64,000 nucleotides of DNA from positions 1 to 64,000 of the IMG/VR virus record IMGVR_UViG_3300007735_000780; one strand, 5' to 3'. The notes below the pieces were generated by a model. It did not search any database and was not told where the DNA came from. It worked only from the letters and a program-made list of their open reading frames with translations. Below, in pieces: positions 1 through 9,067 of the stretch (positions are counted from its first letter, which is position 1; each line of letters starts with the position of its first letter). Made by a program: the position numbers and the translations under genes. This DNA comes from a virus.

Positions 1-473
1 TCTGAATGTGGGGTAAGTTCTATTTGAGTAAATGATGTTTGAGCAAAGTATTCTTCACAACGTTCATAATGTTTAGTTATAGGAATAAATTTATTTACAT
101 CATTTCTATTCGGATACTGTCTATAATAATAATCATAAATGGGAAATGATAAATTTTCTATATTAATGGGAGAATGTATTAAATTCTTTTTGTTTAGAAA
201 ATACATACTTGTTTTCTTATCCCTAACAAATACTTCTTTATAACTAGAAATTAATTTCTTTATTTGAGTAAAGGGTATACTAAATGTTTCGTTATGAGAA
301 ACGGGTATAATATATCCTTTTTTATCATTTTCTGGTCTAATGTATACTAAAGAAACATCATTAAGAGCAGGATGCACCAGGTCATGGTTTAAGACAAGTT
401 CAACAAAGCATCTGTCTGTTTGGTTTAAAACAAACTTTTCAAATTGGTGTTGACTTTCTATTAAGTAATACAT
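1..473 (-). CDS. Unrecognised protein, N-terminal part (runs off the left edge)
   Basis: About 157 codons are visible from an ATG at 473, starting MYYLIESQHQFEKF; the C-terminus lies outside the window. The visible part is mixed alpha/beta with no signal peptide or membrane segment, and near the edge it reads 'NRNDVNKFIPITKHYERCEEYF'. It faintly resembles the N-terminal region of some phage replicative DNA polymerases with an exonuclease domain, but this is a memory-based impression and no catalytic motif is in view. It is the first gene past the baseplate hub block, so it may belong to a replication module. Confidence 0.6.
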   Translation of the reverse strand, partial: MYYLIESQHQFEKFVLNQTDRCFVELVLNHDLVHPALNDVSLVYIRPENDKKGYIIPVSHNETFSIPFTQIKKLISSYKEVFVRDKKTSMYFLNKKNLIHSPINIENLSFPIYDYYYRQYPNRNDVNKFIPITKHYERCEEYFAQTSFTQIELTPHS

Positions 474-518
474 AACCTTTATTCATATCAATATAATAAA
501 AAATTCTAAAAAGCCTAA

Positions 519-1049
519 TTAAGCTTTTTCTTTATAGTATTGAATCCAATTTTCTTTTAAGTATAACCCTAACCCAAATGCTTTTTCTCTTCGTTCTACT
601 ATTTCAGTTATGTTTTTATTTGTTTGAGCAACTTTATTTATATCACCAGTTAATTCCCAACTTAAAGAAAAAACTCTATATAATTTCCAAGGTACTTGAG
701 AATCCTGTTGTTGAAATAATTTGTAAGTATTATTGTCTATTTCTGTAAACAAAGGTTGATTTCTTCTAATACTAAAGTATCGGGTAAATACTTCGTTTTT
801 ATAGTCTTGAGGTGTAGGTAAAAGAGGATTGTATAGAATTATTGGTGATGATGGTCCTTCTCTATTTGTACTAGAAATTAATACTAGTTCTTGTGTTGTA
901 GGATCATTTTGGTTTATTCCTGAATATATTTTTCCATTGTATAATTTATAATATGAACCAACATAATCTTGTTGGGTAGAAGCAAAAGCATACTCTCCTC
1001 CATTTGTATAAAGTCCAGTTTGAATTTTATTTTTTGGAATGTAGGCCAT
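519..1049 (-). CDS. Conserved phage protein of unknown function, probably baseplate-associated
   Basis: 176 residues, soluble, rich in Tyr and Asn. The N-terminus (MAYIPKNKIQTGLYTNGGEYAF, then 'YVGSYYKLYNGKIYSG') is a Gly/Tyr-rich pattern I associate with small structural proteins next to hub genes in large phages, but I cannot name a family. It starts 13 bases after the hub-lysozyme gene stops, with no terminator between, so the two are probably co-transcribed. A role in the baseplate or tail tip is inferred from position only. Confidence 0.6.
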   Translation of the reverse strand: MAYIPKNKIQTGLYTNGGEYAFASTQQDYVGSYYKLYNGKIYSGINQNDPTTQELVLISSTNREGPSSPIILYNPLLPTPQDYKNEVFTRYFSIRRNQPLFTEIDNNTYKLFQQQDSQVPWKLYRVFSLSWELTGDINKVAQTNKNITEIVERREKAFGLGLYLKENWIQYYKEKA

Positions 1050-1062
1050 TTGTGTGTTTCAT

Positions 1063-3939
1063 TTATGGTTTACCTTCAAGAGTAAAAGTTATAGTTTCAA
1101 CTTTTCCATCAGGTGTTAAAAATAATATAGATTCTTCTTTTCTTCTTTTTTCTAAACCAGGAAGATACCCGTCTACTTTTCCCGTTCTTGGTCCATCAGT
1201 ATATATTGTTTCTCCTGCTGCTTGTAAATTATTTTGTTCTATAAAAGTTTTAATTTTTTTACCATACCCTTTTGATGAAATAAAAGATGAACCTACGTTG
1301 TATCCTAATATTACTAAAGCTGCTTTTTGATTATTACTAAGTTTATCCCAATTTGTTTGACCTAAATCTTTAATTATAGGATTAGAATAAGTAGGAACTG
1401 CATACTTGTCTAAAGTATTTTCAGCTTCATTTATACTAACTTTTGTACCTATTTGTATTTTTTCTGGAGTAGGATTTCCTATTCTTAGAACTTTATCAAT
1501 ACCATAACCTGCTCTTGCTGTTCCTTGATCATTTGTACCTACAGGTGTATAGCCTTCTTTTGATCTTATATAATTTTTAAATAAATTTTGCCAAGTATCA
1601 GCCGAAGGAGTAGTATAGGTATATGTTTTGCCTTTCCTAATACCTGTACTAACATTTGATGTAGTTATGTTTATAGTAGATGGGGAAGTGGATTTTTGGG
1701 TTGTTTTTCTTTTGGGTACAGATAAAGTACTAATACTTGTTTCCCATCCTTTATCATCTATTTTATGGTCTATACCAGTAACAATGAATTTAACTTTATT
1801 ATTATACACTGGTGGTAAGGAAATACTGTTAATACCAAAAGTTTGATATATTTTTATACCACTTATTCCTTCTAAATTTAATTGGCATCCTAAAGGAATA
1901 AATCCTGTTCCTACAAAATGACCATTATTAGTATCTTTTCCTATGTAATAACCATATAAATCAGGGATGTGAGAAGTGTATTTATTTATAAATTCGTCTG
2001 TGAATTTGTAATTATCTCCTACACCTCCAAATCCTCCAGGTATAATACTAGCATAAACTAATAAATCTTGTTCTGCTTGATCATATTTAGATTGAGAAGA
2101 TGTATCTTCAGAATTAATACCTGTATTTTCATTTTGTTTATAAGTTATTATTCTATCTGTTATTCCTTCAAATAAATAACTAAAAGTTGTTGAATTTGAA
2201 ATTCCTGTATTTCCATTAGTTTGTGCTCCCATAGCTATAGTATTAGCTATTTTAGAAAACAATTCAGTTTTTATACTAAAATTATTTACAAAAGAACCTC
2301 CTCCTGAAGTGGATGCATTCAATGTGTTAGTATTAAAAACAGCAAGTGGTGTTGAACTAGCTGCAAGATAAGGTATTATTTTATCATCAATAATAGAAAA
2401 AGTATTTGTATCATGAGTGTATATTACTTTAAAACTATTAATGCTACCTAAAGAAGGTTGAATTCCTCCCATTAAACTTGTTAAAAATTTATAAAGATCA
2501 ATTTTAGAATCTTCATCTTTGTTTTTTTCAAGAACATCTATTACATAATCTATATTAACATACATGTGCATTGTATTGGCAACATGATCATCTGATGTTC
2601 CAAATTTTGTTGAAACTTGAGAAAGATTACCAGCAACGGATCCAGGAATAGAATTAGGGGCAATTGGTGTCCAACTTATTCTAGGATCAAGAGGAAGTCT
2701 ATTGTTTAAAGTTAAACATCTGTTGTTTTTATTATTATAATCATAGTTAATTTTAAATGAAGGTGTTTTTTTACTATAACTTAATAAAAAAGTTTGAATT
2801 AATCTTAATAATGCTCCTAATTTAATATAATATTGATTTTTTTGATCTTCAGGAAAATCTTTAAATTCTATACTTATTGCTTCTTTTTCAGAAACAGTAC
2901 TAGTTTCAGATGGAATTTTTTCATTAGGATCAAGCCAATTAATTACTAAGTCTGGATTGCCATTGTTACTAGCTATAACTGATGATTGTAATGACCAATC
3001 TGCATTGCTGTTATACCCATCAATGTATCTTACATTAGATTGATCAACAAATCTTCTAACTATTCCTAACACATTAGCTAAAGTTGAAGTTTGATATTTA
3101 GGTATTTCAATTCCTGTAACTGCATCTGTGTATACAGTTGTAGGAGTAACATTTGAATTAATTTTAAAAGATTCAATTACATCACCTGTAGATATTCCTA
3201 CTAAAGTTATATTATATGTACCATTAGGAGTAAGTTCCCAAGTAAAGTTTTTAAGTACTCCCCAAAATGCATCATAATTTCCACTAGAATTTATTCTTTC
3301 CCTTTCTATTTCTTCTAAAAGAGCATATTGATTATTATTATAGTCTTGTAAAAAAGTATCAGACATGTTTGGTACTTCATTAGGGCCTATTAGTTTTCCT
3401 GTATTATCAAAATATGTTGTATGTCCCCATTCTAATAAAAATGAATACCTTAATTTTAAAAACAATGTATCTATAATTTGAAGTTGTCTTACATTATGAC
3501 ATACTAAATTTATAGTTGCTTCTCTTAAAGAACCTCTATTTAAAGATTTAACTGCAGCTGAAATAATACCTGGGGGAGGAACAAATCCATATTCTGGGGT
3601 AGAGGTGTAACCATAACTTGAAATTACGTCATACCCTATTCCTTGACTAAATACATATTGGTCAGTAGCAGTATCATATCCTTGAGCATTAGAAATAACA
3701 TATGCTTGGGCTAATCCTTCTTTTGAACGAACACCACTAAGTCCTAATTCATTTAAAATTTTATTACTTACATTTACACCTGATGTTAAACGTAAAAATG
3801 AAGTTCTAGAATGTGTATATTTTAAAAAATCATTATCATGAGATGCATCTAATGCTAATTTATTTTGTCGAATTTCAATTTGTTTCTTAACAAAACTATT
3901 AAATGTTTCTCCTATTATAGCTTCTCCAGGTGTAGACAT
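1063..3939 (-). CDS. Baseplate hub protein with C-terminal lysozyme domain (gp27/gp5-like fusion)
   Basis: 958 residues. Roughly the first 730 residues look like a tail hub, with long beta-rich stretches such as 'LLEWGHTTYF' and 'FKVIYTHDTNTFSIIDDKIIPYL'. A Ser/Thr-rich linker follows, and residues about 785-945 form a GH24 (T4-lysozyme-like) domain. Glu795 and Asp804 have the Glu11-to-Asp20 spacing of T4 lysozyme; 'AALVILGYNVGSSF' and 'GLEKRRKEE' match the family's C-terminal helices. The position of catalytic Thr26 appears to be Arg809 or Ala810 ('ARAGYG' instead of 'TIGYG'). In T4 the hub (gp27) and tail lysozyme (gp5) are separate chains; here they seem fused. The protein should sit at the tail tip and cut peptidoglycan during injection. 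A LysM-type tail protein gene lies directly upstream. Confidence 0.85.
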   Translation of the reverse strand: MSTPGEAIIGETFNSFVKKQIEIRQNKLALDASHDNDFLKYTHSRTSFLRLTSGVNVSNKILNELGLSGVRSKEGLAQAYVISNAQGYDTATDQYVFSQGIGYDVISSYGYTSTPEYGFVPPPGIISAAVKSLNRGSLREATINLVCHNVRQLQIIDTLFLKLRYSFLLEWGHTTYFDNTGKLIGPNEVPNMSDTFLQDYNNNQYALLEEIERERINSSGNYDAFWGVLKNFTWELTPNGTYNITLVGISTGDVIESFKINSNVTPTTVYTDAVTGIEIPKYQTSTLANVLGIVRRFVDQSNVRYIDGYNSNADWSLQSSVIASNNGNPDLVINWLDPNEKIPSETSTVSEKEAISIEFKDFPEDQKNQYYIKLGALLRLIQTFLLSYSKKTPSFKINYDYNNKNNRCLTLNNRLPLDPRISWTPIAPNSIPGSVAGNLSQVSTKFGTSDDHVANTMHMYVNIDYVIDVLEKNKDEDSKIDLYKFLTSLMGGIQPSLGSINSFKVIYTHDTNTFSIIDDKIIPYLAASSTPLAVFNTNTLNASTSGGGSFVNNFSIKTELFSKIANTIAMGAQTNGNTGISNSTTFSYLFEGITDRIITYKQNENTGINSEDTSSQSKYDQAEQDLLVYASIIPGGFGGVGDNYKFTDEFINKYTSHIPDLYGYYIGKDTNNGHFVGTGFIPLGCQLNLEGISGIKIYQTFGINSISLPPVYNNKVKFIVTGIDHKIDDKGWETSISTLSVPKRKTTQKSTSPSTINITTSNVSTGIRKGKTYTYTTPSADTWQNLFKNYIRSKEGYTPVGTNDQGTARAGYGIDKVLRIGNPTPEKIQIGTKVSINEAENTLDKYAVPTYSNPIIKDLGQTNWDKLSNNQKAALVILGYNVGSSFISSKGYGKKIKTFIEQNNLQAAGETIYTDGPRTGKVDGYLPGLEKRRKEESILFLTPDGKVETITFTLEGKP

Positions 3940-3942
3940 TTA

Positions 3943-4242
3943 TTAACCATTTAAATTGTTATAACTTCTTATAATACTACTTGCATCTAAAGGTATTCTA
4001 ATTTGAGTTCCTTCATTTATGTATAGTGAATTTTGAGGTAATTCTTCATTAGCAACAGATATTATCCACCACAAAGACGAATCACCATAATATTGGTTTG
4101 CTAACAAATCAAATCTATCACCAGCAGTTGTCACCACATAAATATCATTAACAGATAATGGAATACGAGGGTATTTTGAATCCCTATAGTATTTTTTACC
4201 TGTAGAATTGGTGATAATTGGGATGTATTGGTATCTGTTCAT
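3943..4242 (-). CDS. LysM-type tail/baseplate protein (phage tail protein X / gp53-like)
   Basis: 99 residues. The core 'VTTAGDRFDLLANQYYGDSSLWWIISVAN' followed by 'LYINEGTQIRIP' is the LysM fold used by P2 protein X and by wedge proteins related to T4 gp53: entry strand, D-x-L-A-x-x-Y-Y-G, then a closing G-x-x-I-R-I-P strand. In phages this small domain joins hub to wedge or contacts peptidoglycan. Its ATG overlaps the upstream stop by one base (TAATG), implying coupled translation, and the hub-lysozyme gene follows after three bases. Confidence 0.8.
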   Translation of the reverse strand: MNRYQYIPIITNSTGKKYYRDSKYPRIPLSVNDIYVVTTAGDRFDLLANQYYGDSSLWWIISVANEELPQNSLYINEGTQIRIPLDASSIIRSYNNLNG

Positions 4243-5774
4243 TAATTAACTATTTCTCGTATAAAATTTTCACCATATTGAGGAGCAAAATTATGGAGAG
4301 GAGTAAAGCCTAAACTAACTTCTATCATTTTTGGTATTTGACCTACATTTTCTTCTAAATCTCCTGTTTTAATAGTACCATCATCATTTCTATTAATTTC
4401 CCATCCTGCTTCAAATGAAGGTGTTAAGTTTATACTATTAATTATAGAAGGCATATTATTAAAATAATCACCTATTGTTATTCTAACAAAATTTCCTAGC
4501 ATAAGTCCTACTCCAGAATACCTTGGAGCAGTTGTTCCTAATAATCGATTCAGTTTATCATATAAAGGAATCATTTCTTGTTCAGTATGAGAATATATAA
4601 CAAAAGATAATTGAACATCTCTACCAAATCCACCGTATTTGTAAAAATTTTCTGCTCTACCAACATACTTGTATGGTGTCCATTCTGCTTTAAAATTATC
4701 AGTTATACTATTAACATATGCTCTGAAGAATAAAAATTCATTTTGTGTATTATTTGTAACTGTAGGATCAATAATTTCAAAATAAAATTTAACTAAATCT
4801 GAATTTTTATCTTCATCTGTTGGTGAAGAACCAGTATATGGTTCAAGTTTATTTAGTCTATCAGTTTTTTCATCATTACTTACACTTCCATAACTTGTAA
4901 CAGAAGTACCATATGTTGATTCTCTATTAAATTCATTTATACCTTTATTATAAAAATAATTTAATGCCGATAATACAGTAGATTTTCCTTCTTTTAATTG
5001 AGGTACAGAAATAGCCGAATCTGGAAGGCCTTGTTTTGGGGTTCTGTTTCTTTGTCCTGAACCTGCAAATCGTATGTTGGTTTTTCCCAAACCAGGAACA
5101 GGGCTATTTGGACCGCCATTATATGAAAATAGGTTAGTATCAAGACTATCTTCATTAGTATTTATATTATAAAGAAGTCTTGCTTGGATTTGATCACCTA
5201 CATTTGCATAATATATACTATCAGGAGATATAATATGGGTTTTATATAATAATGTAAGTCTACCACTATCATCATCTTTATTATCATAAGATAATGTAGT
5301 CTTAAAATAACCTTCAGCACTTTCACCTTCAACAGCATATCCAGATGCAAATGGATTTAAACCTTTTTTATTTAAATGGTACCCTAATGATAAAACACCG
5401 GCTTGTGCTATTGTAGAAGTAGGAAGATAAAGTCGTTGTAACACTCCTCCTCCATTAGCAGGCATAGGTACGTTTTGCCTTTCTAATAAGTTTTGTTTAG
5501 CAATAAAAGCTAAGCCAATAGGTGTAGCAAACCATTTAGTTATTCTTTTAACATCCTGAAGTGAATCTTGAACGTTTAAAATTCCATTTCTTAAAATAAA
5601 ATCAGGAGAATTTCCTTCATACTCAGAATTATCCTTAACAGCACTATATGGAATTGCCCTGTCAGGTCCAGGTATGTCTTTAGTAACAAAAGGTTGTTTA
5701 CTTGAACCACCTCCAGGTCTGTCATTCCCGTATTTAAGAGACCTTAAATTTGTTTGAAGGTCAACTAAAGGCAT
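4242..5774 (-). CDS. Baseplate / tail-tube initiator protein (gp48/gp54-like)
   Basis: 510 residues. The C-terminal half carries the conserved stretch 'FRAYVNSITDNFKAEWTPY', 'YVGRAENFYKYGGFGRDVQL' and 'GNFVRITIGDYFNN', which I recognise from tube-fold baseplate proteins of T4-type phages of non-enterobacterial hosts. Such proteins cap the hub and start tail-tube polymerisation. The N-terminal 150 residues are poorly conserved and Gly/Pro-rich. It is coupled on both sides by one-base TAATG overlaps. The exact T4 counterpart (48 or 54) cannot be decided from the sequence alone. Confidence 0.7.
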   Translation of the reverse strand: MPLVDLQTNLRSLKYGNDRPGGGSSKQPFVTKDIPGPDRAIPYSAVKDNSEYEGNSPDFILRNGILNVQDSLQDVKRITKWFATPIGLAFIAKQNLLERQNVPMPANGGGVLQRLYLPTSTIAQAGVLSLGYHLNKKGLNPFASGYAVEGESAEGYFKTTLSYDNKDDDSGRLTLLYKTHIISPDSIYYANVGDQIQARLLYNINTNEDSLDTNLFSYNGGPNSPVPGLGKTNIRFAGSGQRNRTPKQGLPDSAISVPQLKEGKSTVLSALNYFYNKGINEFNRESTYGTSVTSYGSVSNDEKTDRLNKLEPYTGSSPTDEDKNSDLVKFYFEIIDPTVTNNTQNEFLFFRAYVNSITDNFKAEWTPYKYVGRAENFYKYGGFGRDVQLSFVIYSHTEQEMIPLYDKLNRLLGTTAPRYSGVGLMLGNFVRITIGDYFNNMPSIINSINLTPSFEAGWEINRNDDGTIKTGDLEENVGQIPKMIEVSLGFTPLHNFAPQYGENFIREIVN

Positions 5775-6049
5775 TATTCAGGTAAATTTTGAATGTATTG
5801 AGAAGGAGTAGCACCATTCAAATCAAGTTGAGATGGTTGTGGTAAAATGTTATTAGTACCATCTAAATACGTTTGATATGCACTATTTACACTACTAAAA
5901 AATCTTCCATTTACAGAGTAACCAGGTGCTCCTGCTCCATCAGCATGAAGTTGTGATTGCTTTGTTGCTAAAGGGTTTGTTTCTGGGGTTGTTCCGTTGT
6001 ATGGTGTATAAGTTGATCCTCCGTTTAATAATTTGTCTAATAGTCCCAT
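5774..6049 (-). CDS. Small hypothetical baseplate-region protein
   Basis: 91 residues, low complexity, rich in Gly, Asn, Pro and Thr, starting MGLLDKLLNGGSTYTPYNG. No domain is recognised. A candidate late promoter element lies 22 bases upstream, so this gene probably opens the baseplate transcription unit (6049 to 1). Its stop overlaps the start of the tube-initiator gene (TAATG), so it may be a structural partner of that protein or simply a leader gene for coupled translation. Confidence 0.65.
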   Translation of the reverse strand: MGLLDKLLNGGSTYTPYNGTTPETNPLATKQSQLHADGAGAPGYSVNGRFFSSVNSAYQTYLDGTNNILPQPSQLDLNGATPSQYIQNLPE

Positions 6050-6071
6050 GTTTTATAGTTTTAAGGTTTTG

Positions 6072-6081
6072 TTATAAATAT
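6072..6081 (-). promoter_or_regulatory. Candidate late promoter element
   Basis: Exact ATATTTATAA on the sense strand, 22 bases before the start at 6049. Confidence 0.5.
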
Positions 6082-6098
6082 TTTAAGGAAAAAAGTGA

Positions 6099-8729
6099 TT
6101 AACCAATAGCTGACTCTCGTTTTGTACTAGCTACACTTGCTTTTTGAGAATCATAATTTACATTGGTTTCTTTCTTTGCAATTATTTCTAAAAGTTCAAG
6201 ATGTCTTTTAGCATATTCTGCATTCTTTGAAGCATATTCATTTGCTTCTTTTTGTTTTTGTTGTAAAATATATGCTTCAGCTAATGTTTCAGCCATTTTT
6301 GCGGCTTCAGTATTTCCTCCAGAAGCATACAAACCACCTAAATAAGCCATATTACCTTTAATATAATCATCATAAAAACTCAATGAAGCTTTTCCTCCTT
6401 TTTCTGCTACAGTATTTTCAGATGTAGACACTATTTTTTCTAATTGTTTTTTTATTTTTGAATCTATTCCCTCTAATTCTGCTTTTTCCTGGTCTGATAT
6501 TATACCTGCATATTCTTTCTGGAATAGTGTTTGTTTTCTATTTTGAAGTTTATCTAATTTTATTTGTTCTACTTCATCCATACTCATTATTCCCCCTGTT
6601 AATGTATCCCATAATCCTTTTTGTTGAACAGAAACAACAAATTGAGTAATAAAGTTAGCTAAAGCATCTAATGCTCCTCCATCAACAAAACTAGTAAATA
6701 TTTCTTTAGCTGATTCTAATGCTTTATTAAATTTTGCTTGGGCATCAGATGATTCTAAAGAATGAGATGAAAGTTTTCCTAAAACTTCTGTTAAATTTTC
6801 TCCTTCTAATCCAATTCTTTTTAATTCTTTTTCAAATGCTGAACCTGTAATTTCTCCATTTTTTAATTGAGAGATTGTAGCTTCAGAAAGTTTACCTTTT
6901 ACACCATATGCTTTTAAATTTTCTTGTAATATTTCTAATTCTCTATTACTTAATTTAACCATATTGTTTTGAAATTTTTCAAATTTTTCTTGTTCAGTTA
7001 CCATATCTGCTAATTCTTCTCTACTTATTCCTAAAGCAGAAGCTAAAGCTTGTTGTGCTATAACATTTTTCTTAAAATCAGGTCCTGATTCTTTTACAAG
7101 TCTGTTAACTTCTTCTTGGAAAGATTTCATGTCTCCAGAAAAATATGCACCTCGAGCTCTTTCAAGGTTTAAATCTCTACCAAGCAGTAATTCTGCTTCT
7201 AATTCTGAAGATATAGATTGTTCAAAATTTAATAGACTTTCACCTATTCTGCTTAGTTCATTTAAACTTTTTCCTAGTTTTTGGGATTCAGCAACAGATT
7301 TTATTAAAGCGTCCATTCCTCCTTTCATACTTAATCGTATAGCATTGCTAGTAGTTAAAACATCTTTTAATACTTTTCTTTCATCAATTTGTAATCCAGT
7401 AAGCATTTTTTGCTGCCTAGCAGTCCCTAATATTTGAAATTTTATATTGTCTATTTGCTTTCCAGTATTAGCATATAAATTAGTAATACCTTTTAATTCA
7501 TCATCACTTAATTGTAAATATGAAACCATATTAGCTAATTGAGCAACAACTTGTTGACCTTCTAATCCAAACCCACTAATTAAATTAACAGACATTCCTA
7601 ACACATTGTTAAATTTAATTTGAGTATCAACTATTTCTGTTTGAAGAAGTAAATTTCCTTTTTGTACTTCAACTAAAGCACTAAAATTTTCTTTTATTTT
7701 AAATGCAGCATCCCTAACACCTCTAGCAGATTCTTTAGATATGTTTAAGTTTTTAGCTAAATCTGTTACTTGTTTATCCGCACCAAACATGGCATCTATA
7801 AAAAACTTAGCAATTTTAACAAGTAATCCCCCAATTAATAAATAAGGATTTGATCCACTCATCATTCCACTCATCATGTTTCCTCCAGCTGCTTTTAAAC
7901 CAGCACCCATTACTTTTAATCCACCACCTATTCCTTTAGCATCTTTAGCAGCTTCTTTCATTTTTGAAACCACATCATCTAAACCCATGTATTCTGCTAA
8001 TGGAGCTGGAAGGTTTTTAGCTAGGGATTTAGCTAAAGCACCTCCAATACCCATTTTTTTATTGATTTCGGTATTTTCTTTTTTAATTTTTTCTAATGTA
8101 TTTAAAGTAGCATTGTAGTTAGCATCAGTACCATCTACTATACCTTTAATTTCATCTTGTGCTTTAATGTTTTTATTTAATTCAGCAGTTATATTTTGTT
8201 GTATTTGTTCTAATTTAATTTCTCTTTTTAAATCATCTTCAGTATAATTAGCTTTATTTTTTAAAGTAGTTATTAAAGCCTGAGTTCTGGCTAGATCTGT
8301 TTCTAGAGCAGTTTTTTCTTTTTCTAATTGTTTACCTGTTTCTTCAAATCTTTGCTTTTCAATTTTTAATTTTTTTTCAAGACTTTCTATATCTTTATTA
8401 GATAATTCACTTATATCTTTTTGATGATATTGAATTTTTTCAGCTATAGAACGTAAACTTTTAAATCCTTTAACTGTTTCTTTAATTCCATCTCTTTGTC
8501 CACTTATTTCTTTAGCTATGTCTCTAAATGCTTGAACTTGTTCAGTGATATCTTTTGTCATATCTTCAAGTTCTTTTCTCATCAATTCTAATTGTTGACG
8601 AGCAGTACCTATAGATTGGGCTCTATTAGCTTCGGATGTTGCTATTGCATCTGTATAACCAAGTACTTTTTTATAAAGTTCTGCTAATTCTTGTACTTCT
8701 CTTGGTGAAAGTTGATTAGGTGTAGCCAT
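6099..8729 (-). CDS. Tail tape measure protein
   Basis: 876 residues. The first 230 residues are almost pure coiled coil ('KKLKIEKQRFEETGKQLEKE' and similar heptads). A Gly/Met-rich hydrophobic patch follows at about residues 280-315 ('NPYLLIGGLLVKIAKFFIDA'), then long helices with a C-terminal Lys/Glu/Ala-rich tail. This helical make-up with a central hydrophobic segment, plus the position after the tail-assembly chaperones, identifies a tape measure. At the usual 1.5 angstroms per residue it would set a tail of about 130 nm. I saw no peptidase or lysozyme motif in it. A near-match promoter element lies just upstream. Confidence 0.85.
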   Translation of the reverse strand: MATPNQLSPREVQELAELYKKVLGYTDAIATSEANRAQSIGTARQQLELMRKELEDMTKDITEQVQAFRDIAKEISGQRDGIKETVKGFKSLRSIAEKIQYHQKDISELSNKDIESLEKKLKIEKQRFEETGKQLEKEKTALETDLARTQALITTLKNKANYTEDDLKREIKLEQIQQNITAELNKNIKAQDEIKGIVDGTDANYNATLNTLEKIKKENTEINKKMGIGGALAKSLAKNLPAPLAEYMGLDDVVSKMKEAAKDAKGIGGGLKVMGAGLKAAGGNMMSGMMSGSNPYLLIGGLLVKIAKFFIDAMFGADKQVTDLAKNLNISKESARGVRDAAFKIKENFSALVEVQKGNLLLQTEIVDTQIKFNNVLGMSVNLISGFGLEGQQVVAQLANMVSYLQLSDDELKGITNLYANTGKQIDNIKFQILGTARQQKMLTGLQIDERKVLKDVLTTSNAIRLSMKGGMDALIKSVAESQKLGKSLNELSRIGESLLNFEQSISSELEAELLLGRDLNLERARGAYFSGDMKSFQEEVNRLVKESGPDFKKNVIAQQALASALGISREELADMVTEQEKFEKFQNNMVKLSNRELEILQENLKAYGVKGKLSEATISQLKNGEITGSAFEKELKRIGLEGENLTEVLGKLSSHSLESSDAQAKFNKALESAKEIFTSFVDGGALDALANFITQFVVSVQQKGLWDTLTGGIMSMDEVEQIKLDKLQNRKQTLFQKEYAGIISDQEKAELEGIDSKIKKQLEKIVSTSENTVAEKGGKASLSFYDDYIKGNMAYLGGLYASGGNTEAAKMAETLAEAYILQQKQKEANEYASKNAEYAKRHLELLEIIAKKETNVNYDSQKASVASTKRESAIG

Positions 8730-8742
8730 AATTGTTTATATG

Positions 8743-8752
8743 ATATAAATAT
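8743..8752 (-). promoter_or_regulatory. Candidate late promoter element (one mismatch)
   Basis: Sense strand ATATTTATAT, one base off the common ATATTTATAA, 13 bases before the tape measure start. Confidence 0.4.
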
Positions 8753-8767
8753 AAAGAAACACAACTT

Positions 8768-9067
8768 TTAATATTTAGGTATCTTTTTACCAGACTTACC
8801 CTTAAAATGATCAGGAATTTGAATTTTGCCTTCTTTAATCTTTTGAGACTGAGTGGCTAAGTCATCATTATTTTGATTAGTTTGATTAGCATAGTGTTCT
8901 TTCATTTTATTAAAAGTAAACTTACGAAGCCAAATAGGCATATTGTAGACTGTTTCCCAATCATAGCCTCCTTGACCATAAAAAACAATTTCATGAATTT
9001 GAGTAAATAAACCTATTCTAACTTGAGAGGCTATTTCAGATGTCAGGCCAAAAAAACTTAAGTCCAA
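8768..9067 (-). CDS. Tail assembly chaperone, second frame (T-like; likely made by frameshift)
   Basis: About 99 residues in the frame +1 to the upstream chaperone gene, overlapping its end by 32 bases. The frame has no ATG start; the first possible initiator is TTG at 9065-9067. Downstream it reads 'YGQGGYDWETVYNMPIWLRKF', typical of the small T4 gp51/GT-type chaperone segment that contacts the tape measure. A run of seven T residues on the sense strand (9050-9056) lies inside the overlap and is a plausible slip site. The expected product is a fusion of the upstream chaperone with this tail, as in lambda G/GT. The tape measure gene follows directly, the classical position. Confidence 0.7.
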   Translation of the reverse strand: MDLSFFGLTSEIASQVRIGLFTQIHEIVFYGQGGYDWETVYNMPIWLRKFTFNKMKEHYANQTNQNNDDLATQSQKIKEGKIQIPDHFKGKSGKKIPKY

